Shown: positions 6,378-11,587 of the stretch, piece after piece
Layout of the letters: each line of letters opens with the position of its first letter
How positions within the stretch are numbered: position 1 is the first letter of the stretch
Origin: Baffinella frigidus
Lineage: Eukaryota; Cryptophyceae; Cryptomonadales; Baffinellaceae
DNA: 11,587 bases
Assembly (NCBI GenBank): GCA_026770585.1
Contig: MU646303.1
Span: 1,997,922-2,009,508 of the forward strand
Reading direction: 5' to 3'
Made by a program: the position numbers and the translations under genes
The notes under the pieces: generated by a model
What the model was told of the DNA's origin: nothing
Databases searched by the model: none
The model's input: the letters and a program-made list of their open reading frames with translations, nothing else

Positions 6378-6553
6378 CCGACATTCGCGCCACGGTGTTG
6401 CAGCCAGTGTGCACAACTTCCGCGTACGCGCCCGCTGGAGGCCTGTTGAAGGCAGATAATTTGGTAGGCGTGGGTTGCAAGTCGAATCACGTTGTGCTCC
6501 CCGACATTCGCGCCACGGTGTTGAAGCCAGTGTGGAGGCCTGCTGAAGGCAGA
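6378..6553. repeat. Imperfect tandem duplication upstream of the Sec7-like gene
   Basis: CCGACATTCGCGCCACGG and the following GTGTTG(C/A)AGCCAGTGTG occur at 6378-6411 and 6501-6534, 123 bp apart. GGAGGCCTG(T/C)TGAAGGCAGA follows at 6437 and 6534. The first copy has an additional 25-26 bp between the two blocks. The duplication lies in frame with the Sec7 reading frame but before its first ATG, so it is more likely 5' leader or intergenic DNA. Confidence 0.65.
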
Positions 6554-6592
6554 GGAGTTCGAGGTGGGCCATCGGTGGTGCAACTGGGGAAG

Positions 6593-7182
6593 ATGGCAGT
6601 TGGACACGCGGGATGGGTTGAGACCTTCAACGCATCTCCAGACGAAGGAATCCAGAAGCTGCTATCGCAGCTGCCCAGCCCCGACGCAGAACATGTCTCT
6701 CAATTACTGGACGAGGAGGTCGAGAGCGGGGCTGTGGACCGGCACAAGCTCTCCGAGTACCTGTCTCTTGCGGAGCCAGGGGATGAGGGGGTACATTACA
6801 GCATCGGGGTTGCTCTCATGGCGCGCTTGTGCCAGCGGGTTGGCTCAGAGCGCAGCGAGGAGCCCGGGCGGCGATTCGCTCTTTCGCTCCGGTCCGGCCT
6901 GCAGTCGGTTCCGCTGCCAGCCAACCTGCGTTCGGCACGGGTGATTCTGCGCATGTGGGCAGAAGGGTTCCACGCGCTTCACCCGGATGTACTCAGCGGC
7001 CCGGACGTCGTGCACGCCATGGCGTTCAGCGCGGTACGTCCAGCCGTTCCTTACACTCCCGCAGACTGTTCGGTGCGTCGGCTCGATTCGTCCCGCTTTT
7101 TTCGGCAGACTTCTGATGTGTCTCCTGATGCCCGCAGCTGATGCTTTCCCACAACCTCCACGCTGGTGGGAGCGGCATGGAC
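6593..7182 (+). CDS. Sec7-domain (ARF-GEF-like) protein, partial, catalytic Glu absent
   Basis: Sec7 domains load GTP on ARF GTPases in membrane traffic. Exon 1 (6593-7033, 147 codons) starts at the first in-frame ATG (AAGATGG). FNASPDEGIQKLL at residues 12-24 corresponds to the usual FN..P.KGI..L start. VPLPANLRSARVILRMWAEG at 106-125 aligns with LPGEAQKIDR.M..FA, and HPDVLSGPDVVHAMAFSA at 130-147 with NP..F.S.D..Y.LA.S. The intron is 7034-7137 (GTACGT to CCCGCAG, phase 0). Exon 2 opens LMLSHNLHAG, the counterpart of IMLNTDLHNP. The catalytic glutamate of LPGEAQ is Asn here (residue 111), and the second motif is also altered, so exchange activity is doubtful. A GTACGC donor at 7183 could end exon 2. 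I cannot find the expected last ~40 domain residues, and telomere-like repeats begin 500 bp on, so truncation is possible. Homology is inferred by eye. Confidence 0.7.
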
Positions 7183-7675
7183 GTACGCCTTGTTTCCCAC
7201 CGCTTCGCAAAGGTGCCACCTCGTGGCTCCGGTTCTCATGCATTTTTTATTATTATTCCAGCACCAGAAATTTCCCTTCAATTTCCAGCATCCGAAATTA
7301 TTCCAGGGCGCCCAGGGCCATGCCACAATTGTTTTCCGAGGAAACTCTCAGAATACAACCGTCCAGCCGTGCCCTCTGCCACGGAAAGTTCAACCCAAGA
7401 GATGCACGCGCGAGAAATGAATCTGGGAGTGGTGTTCAGGGGTGCCGGTCGCTTGACCACGTCACGGGCGTCGATGAAAATCTCAGCTGCCAGGTTCAAC
7501 ACACTGCCCCCTTCACTCAAATTTGCCACGCCTTTTTTTATCTTTTCCACACACACTCCCCTCCCTGATTTTTTTTCGCAACCGACAGCTACCCGGACTG
7601 CATTTTGGGACGTCTACAACGATTTCTGGAATAACGCAACCTGTGTCACCGGACACGCAATCAACTTGGACACTA
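7183..7675. other. Uncertain stretch: possible 3' part of the Sec7 gene
   Basis: Intron-like signals occur: T-rich runs then CAG at 7241-7261 and at 7567-7590 (CCTGATTTTTTTTCGCAACCGACAG region). The plus frame of exon 2 stays open to 7704 but does not give a recognisable Sec7 ending. TTCCAGCA(C/T)C(A/C)GAAATT occurs twice (about 7256 and 7281). A minus-strand frame here is listed separately. Confidence 0.35.
7278..7556 (-). CDS. Hypothetical 92-aa frame antisense to the Sec7 3' region
   Basis: The frame starts MCVEKIKKGVANLSEGG and contains SVLNLAAEIFIDARDVVKRP and FISRACISWVELSVAEG. Amino-acid composition looks protein-like and codon third positions are moderately GC-rich, but lower than in the LRR gene. 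I do not recognise it. It lies opposite the region expected to hold the end of the Sec7 gene, so the two cannot both be right without overlap. It could be a transferred or transposon-derived fragment, or chance. Confidence 0.25.
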   Translation of the reverse strand: MCVEKIKKGVANLSEGGSVLNLAAEIFIDARDVVKRPAPLNTTPRFISRACISWVELSVAEGTAGRLYSESFLGKQLWHGPGRPGIISDAGN

Positions 7676-8118
7676 AACTCTGCACCCTAAACTCTAAACC
7701 CTAAAATCTAAACCCTAGGCCCTGAACCCTACACCCTAAACCCTAAACCCTGACCCTGAACACTGAACCCTAAACCCCAAAACCTCAACCCTAAATCCTA
7801 GACCATAAACCCTTAACCCTCAACGATAAACCCTGAACCCTAAACCCTAAACCCTAAACCCTAAACCCTAAACCACAAACCATAAACCCCAAACCCTAAA
7901 CTCTAAACCCTAAACCCAAACCCTAAACCCTAACTCCCACACCCTAAATCCTGAAACCCACGCCCTACACCCTCAACCCTCAACCCGCAACCTTACACCT
8001 TAAATCGCAAAGCCTAAACCCTAATCCCCAAACCCTATACCCTGAAACCCTACACCCTACACCCACATCCCTCGACCGTCCACCGCAAACTGTAAGTCTA
8101 AACCCTGCACCCTTAACC
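7676..8118 (-). repeat. Degenerate interstitial telomeric array, C-rich strand on +
   Basis: CCCTAAA and near variants (CCCTACA, CCCTGAA, CCCAAA) fill the stretch. The best run is about five perfect units at 7835-7873. The complement TTTAGGG is the plant-type telomere repeat, also found in many algae. The heavy decay shows this is not an active chromosome end. Similar but shorter C-rich tracts lie at 8510-8570, 9750-9767 and 10045-10092. Confidence 0.9.
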
Positions 8119-8185
8119 ATGAAGCCTAAGCCCCCAAAGGCTAACCTGCAACAGGCCTGCAGCGAGAGCGTGGCAGCTCGAGTGA

Positions 8186-8210
8186 CGTTTGGAGCAGCGC
8201 TCTCCAAACG
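8186..8210. repeat. Hairpin with 9-bp arms
   Basis: CGTTTGGAG at 8186-8194 pairs with CTCCAAACG at 8202-8210 around CAGCGCT. It lies in subtelomeric-type DNA with no nearby gene to terminate or regulate. Confidence 0.5.
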
Positions 8211-8364
8211 AGGCTCCTGCAACCATCTTCCGGTGTTCCGTGACAGAGGTCCGGGCGCGTGGGGTTCGCCGCGCGTTTCGGGTTGAACGATGACTCTCGC
8301 GTCGTGACGGTTGGAGCCACCGCTCTCGCGTGTCTCGCCAACAATATCGCGTGGCACCGATGTG

Positions 8365-8463
8365 ACTCCTAACTGACCAAGTGCTGGTGTAAGTCCTAAC
8401 TCACCAAGTGCTTTACTCCCAACTCGCCAAGTGCTTTCAACTCCTAACTCACTAAGTGCTTGT
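8365..8463. repeat. Four-copy ~25-bp tandem repeat
   Basis: Units of the form ACTCCTAACTCACCAAGTGC followed by TTT-type spacers occur four times with substitutions (ACTGACC, ACTCACC, ACTCGCC, ACTCACT before AAGTGCT). It falls between two C-rich telomere-like tracts and is non-coding. Confidence 0.7.
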
Positions 8464-8858
8464 GTGCGACTGTTTGGAGCAGGTCTCCGACACACTAAAT
8501 CGCAAAGCCCAGACCCTACACCCCACACCATAAACCCCAAACCCTACACCCGCAACCCTCAACCTTCCGCTCTCGCGTGGCGGCGAATTGGTGTTCGACG
8601 GTGGCGTGCCACTAGCAGCAGCCACGCCTGCCCCACAGTCCTGATCCTGGCTGACACAGCTCGATTCCGCGGCGGTGGTCCGTGCGGGGTGGCTGTGGGT
8701 GACCATGTCGCGTGGCACGGAGCAGGTGTTCGATGAGGTGGAGAGGTTGCCGCTAGCAGCCGCCACGCCGGTCCCCCAGGTCTCGCTCCACCTCTCCAAG
8801 CCCTTCCCTGTTGTCTAGTCACTTCATCCTAGTGGGTCAGACGTTCTTTTCCCATACC

Positions 8859-8902
8859 CACCCTCTTGGGTGGTTACGGGCTGCTAAAGCCCTCTGGTCT
8901 CG
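8859..8902. repeat. Dispersed ~45-bp repeat, copy 2
   Basis: CACCC, then GGGTGGTTACGGGCTGCTA, then GCCC and GGTCTCG: the same ordered blocks as at 566-614. GGGCT (8879-8883) can pair with AGCCC after it. Confidence 0.5.
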
Positions 8903-8937
8903 CCCCACCCCCCCCCCTGGCTCCATACCGCGATCGT

Positions 8938-9012
8938 GTATGTCAACTTAATACACCTCGCCGTATGTCAACTTAATAAACCTCGCCTTATGTCATTTTA
9001 ATAAACCTCGCC
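8938..9012. repeat. Three perfect-length 25-bp tandem repeats
   Basis: The units are 8938-8962, 8963-8987 and 8988-9012. Each is of the form GTATGTCAACTTAATAAACC followed by TCGCC, with one to three changes per copy. It is AT-rich within GC-rich surroundings, and non-coding. Confidence 0.85.
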
Positions 9013-9022
9013 TCCCCCCCCG

Positions 9023-9625
9023 CAGTCCTCCGCCTGGCTGACACAGCTGGATTCTGCCGCGATGTTTCGCGAGGGCTGGCTCTGGGTGCGCGAGGGGGTG
9101 GCCACCAGGTATTAGGGTTTAGGGTGTGGGGTGTATGATGTTGGTTGTGGGGTGTAGGGTGTCGGGTGTCGGGTGTCGGGTATCGGGTGTAGGTCGTGGG
9201 TTGTAGGGTCTAGGGTCTAGGGTCTAGGGTCTAGGATCTAGGGTCCAGGGTCTAGGGTCTAGGGTCTAAAGTCTAGGGTCTATGGTTAAGGGTTTAACAT
9301 TTCGGTTGTTGGATTCGGCAACGCCCTACTCACAGACACCCAACGCTAGTTGTTGCGTGTAGAGCGATTCTGCGTCGATGTTTCGCGCGTGGTGGCTCTT
9401 GGTGCGTGAGGGGCCGGCGACCAGGTATGAGTGTTGAGGATTGACAGTGTAGGGTGTGGCATGTAGGGTGTAGGGTGTGGGGTGTGGGGTTTTGGGTGTA
9501 GGGTGTAGGGTGTAGGGAGTAGGGTGTGGGTTGTGGGGTGTAGGGTGTAGGGTGTAGGGTTCAGGGTGTGGGGTTCGCCAACGCCCTACTCACAACCAAA
9601 GCTGGTTGGTGCGTATGTAGCTTGA
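9023..9625. repeat. Composite subtelomeric repeat with G-rich telomere-like arrays
   Basis: Each unit has a cassette with ATTCTGC and CGATGTTTCGCG (9051-9071 and 9367-9387), GTG(A/C)GNGGG and ACCAGGTAT. A TAGGGTG/TAGGGTC array follows (about 9112-9300 and 9430-9570), then CAACGCCCTACTCACA (9319-9334 and 9579-9594). The cassette recurs at 316 bp and the closing string at 260 bp because array lengths differ. A diverged half-cassette (GGCTGACACAGCT, with GATTC) also lies near 8650. The arrays have the G-rich strand on plus, opposite to the array at 7676-8118. Confidence 0.8.
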
Positions 9626-9764
9626 GGAAGTGGGCAGCGATCGCGTGCTTGCACACGCACCAGACCCCGCCTCTTCCCTCAGTGTGTGCCTCATCAGGCG
9701 GGTCGCGTTTGGCGTTTATGCTACCCACACCACACACCTAAACACGTAATCTCCAAACCCTAAA

Positions 9765-10111
9765 CCCAATAGTTGGGAGCGCGCGTGGGTGCGCCTCTCC
9801 TCTCTCTGGATGCTGAGCTTAACACCGATGTGCCCTTGACGCCCAGATAACCACACCCTGAGCCCCTTGCCCCCCAATAGACGGGAGCGCGCCTGTGTCG
9901 CGTGGCACTTTCCGCCTCACTCCTCTCCGAATGCTTTCCTGCCAGCCTAGGCACCTTCACCGCCTATACACCCCCACTCTCAGCCCCGTGCCCCCCAACA
10001 GGTGGGGAGCGTTCAACAGGTGCGGAGCCTCCAGGGTTTACATGCACCCTAAACCTAAACACCCCCACCCTAACTCTCAAACCCTCAACCCAACAGGTGG
10101 GAGCGTTGCTG
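9765..10111. repeat. Four-copy ~100-bp tandem repeat headed by CCCAA(T/C)AG
   Basis: Headers start at 9765, 9873, 9994 and 10089. Each is followed by a GGGAGCG block (one with an extra G), then in most copies by pyrimidine-rich sequence and a decayed CCCTAAACC or CCCTGAGCC tract. Spacing is 108, 121 and 95 bp. The sequence has subtelomeric character; no gene. Confidence 0.7.
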
Positions 10112-10597
10112 GGTGCGCCTTTCCAGCGCGGGCCTCACGTTCCTCCTCACTCCCCGCGTCTGGGGACTCGACGCCGAAATCTCCATCTTCCGACCCTTGG
10201 AGCCTCTTGTGGTTGTTGGGGAGCCAGGAGGGGGGGGGGGCGAGGGGGGGTGGAGTTTTTCGGTGATTGTGGGGGATAGGAGGGAGGGGGTTGCGCCCTT
10301 GCGGCTGCGCGCGGAGACGCGGCAACTCTCTGAGGTCCCCTCCTTCCTCCCGCCGACGACCTCTGGTTTGCTCTTCTCTAGAGTCAGGATACGGCCCAAG
10401 ATTCTTCTCGATTTTTTGCTTCCGATGCTGCGGCAGTACTCCTGCGCGAGGGTGCGACATGCGAGCGCAGTTCCAGCCTGAACTTCTCAGCCTGGAAACC
10501 GCACGCTGGATCACTCTGAAAGTATCCAAGCCTGTGCCACCATCCCACAAAGTTGGACATTTATCCCCCTGCAGATTCCTACCCCACAAAAGAGTGG
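10112..10597. other. No supportable gene; G-rich and C-rich tracts
   Basis: Frames are open on both strands for over 100 codons, which in this GC-rich sequence means little. A G-run cluster at 10229-10252 could form a quadruplex. No family resemblance or clear splice structure was seen. Confidence 0.4.
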
Positions 10598-10870
10598 TGG
10601 CAAGCGAATTGCTTCCCCCCCAAGTGCCCCCATCCTGAACTTCTTGGGGTGCTTGATGCTGCAGGAGTGGGCGTGGAGGCAGTGGGGGGTGTGGAGGCAC
10701 TGGGCCGCACCCCAGCAGAACATGCCCAGTATGATCGAACTCCTGCATAAGCGTGATTCCTACAACCGCCAACAACCGTGTTGGCAAGCGAATTGCTTCC
10801 CCCTGGGAGGTGAGGTGAAGTGATTGGTGGTTGATGGTGGTTGATGGTGCAGGAGTGGGCGGAGGGCATC
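10598..10870. repeat. Local direct duplication
   Basis: TGGCAAGCGAATTGCTTCCC occurs at 10598-10617 and 10782-10801, 184 bp apart. A second block, TTGATG(C/G)TGCAGGAGTGGGCG, follows in each copy (about 10651 and 10842). The order is the same, so one segment was duplicated and then diverged. One plus frame (reading LMLQEWAWRQWGVWRHWAAP in the first copy) stays open through both, but there is no other sign of coding. Confidence 0.6.
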
Positions 10871-10935
10871 ACGCATGCGATCCACACTGCTCCCTTCCGC
10901 AACTCTCTCAGGTCTCCGACCCTATCACCAGTGCG

Positions 10936-11148
10936 TCATCCTCTTGGTGCTCCAATTTCGCAGCACCACCTCCGTAGGCGGTGGAAGCTCCCAACATGCC
11001 TCTGAACCAACCGCCAATTCTTGAACTGTGTGATCACATTCCACAACCTTGTCTCGCGGACTGTCTTGGCAAATGTTTGAAGCGCTTGCCGCGAGTGCTG
11101 TGTCATGGACACCCTTGACATGCGACTCTGGACCCTACAACCCGGCAT
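10936..11148 (-). CDS. Hypothetical 70-aa basic frame
   Basis: The frame contains RQALQTFAKTVRETRLWNVI and ends in a Trp/Arg-rich tail (RLRRWCCEIGAPRG). The spacing of hydrophobic and basic residues is helix-like. Codon third positions show no strong bias, and the opposite strand is also open. I do not recognise the family. It may be part of a spliced or decayed gene. Confidence 0.2.
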   Translation of the reverse strand: MPGCRVQSRMSRVSMTQHSRQALQTFAKTVRETRLWNVITQFKNWRLVQRHVGSFHRLRRWCCEIGAPRG

Positions 11149-11390
11149 TCCAGCGCGCCACAGTCACACATGAGGGGCAGTTGCTCTCGCTACTCAACAC
11201 TGATGGCAGATCATATCCCCCCCATGCGCAGGGAAGCGCTGATCGTTGAGAAGGAGGAGCCACCCCCCGCGCCAGCACCGTCCCACACCGCCGTATTCGG
11301 CTCCAACATCTCTCCACATCACACCCCGCGCGATCCCCACGGGGGAGGCGCGCATCGTTCCCGCGGGGATCCCGATGCGTTCGGCATGTC

Positions 11391-11506
11391 CAGAGGTGGG
11401 GAAGCGTGGGGGGACGGGGAGGGACCCGGTTCGACGCACACGTCTGCGTCGCATAGAGGTGGTGAAGAGTGGGGAAGGGGCTGGGGCGGGGAGAGGCGCG
11501 GTTCGG
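11391..11506. repeat. Two-copy G-rich direct repeat with a hairpin
   Basis: AGAGGTGG, then GAAG(C/A)GTGGGG, G-runs, and GGTTCG appear in the same order near 11391-11433 and 11455-11506. Between them CGACGCA (11432-11438) pairs with TGCGTCG (11445-11451). No gene is seen between 11149 and this point. Confidence 0.45.
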
Positions 11507-11518
11507 AACAGACTGATG

Positions 11519-11519
<1 letters not shown>

Positions 11520-11576
<57 letters not shown>

Positions 11577-11587
11577 CGGGGGGGGGG
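11520..11587. other. 53-base G homopolymer and G-rich end
   Basis: Bases 11520-11572 are all G, followed by CGCCC and G to the end of the window. A run this long is rare in real genomes and common as a sequencing or assembly artefact at contig edges. Confidence 0.8.

Noticed and set aside
6340-6420. Possible tRNA on the minus strand
   Set aside because: GGTTCGACACC matches the box-B consensus, but the T stem has two mismatches and no matching acceptor stem is present at the right distance.
7980-8540. Minus frame of 186 codons rich in GLGFR / VWG peptides
   Set aside because: It is a translation of decayed TTTAGGG repeats, not a protein.
8365-9012. CRISPR-like array
   Set aside because: The 25-bp repeats are directly adjacent with no unique spacers, and the DNA is eukaryotic.
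10077-10787. Minus frame of 236 codons
   Set aside because: It runs through the ~100-bp repeat, a G/C homopolymer region and the local duplication; composition is Pro/Arg-rich, as expected of a chance frame in GC-rich DNA.

Overview
The window is eukaryotic nuclear DNA from a GC-rich, intron-bearing microbial genome. Three genes can be supported, and each has a short pyrimidine-rich or GC-AG type intron. The rest is packed with short TA-flanked inverted-repeat elements and with degenerate TTTAGGG-type (plant-type) telomeric repeats. No ribosomal, organellar or bacterial operon features are visible. My best guess is an alga, possibly a cryptophyte: translations of one terminal repeat (RGTSLIR / MSEVPLY) look to me like artefact peptides seen in predicted protein sets of such algae. 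That is recollection and was not checked.

Layout. Positions 1-400 may hold the terminal exon of an unrecognised plus-strand gene. Positions 770-1375 hold three consecutive MITE-like elements of three families. Positions 2019-3319 are the genic core, a head-to-head pair. On the minus strand is a tiny two-exon gene for the kinetochore DASH/Dam1 subunit Dad1. On the plus strand, 206 bp away, is a two-exon leucine-rich-repeat protein with an N-myristoylation-type N terminus. A MITE sits across the end of the LRR gene and supplies its last residues and stop codon.

Positions 3600-5510 are tandem repeats and more MITEs, including two different elements that abut and share a single TA. Positions 5959-6233 are a further inverted-repeat-bounded segment. 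From 6593 to at least 7182 lies a Sec7-domain (ARF-GEF-like) gene fragment that lacks the catalytic glutamate. Its 3' part cannot be followed and may be truncated.

From about 7680 to 10110 the sequence is subtelomeric in character. It has a C-rich (CCCTAAA) array, several 25-bp tandem repeats, then G-rich (TAGGGTG) arrays embedded in composite ~260-320 bp units, then a ~100-bp repeat family. Positions 10110-11519 hold only weak coding signals and a local duplication. The window ends in a 53-base G homopolymer that may be an artefact.

The Dad1 and LRR genes probably share a divergent promoter. The Sec7 gene is not functionally linked to them by anything visible here.
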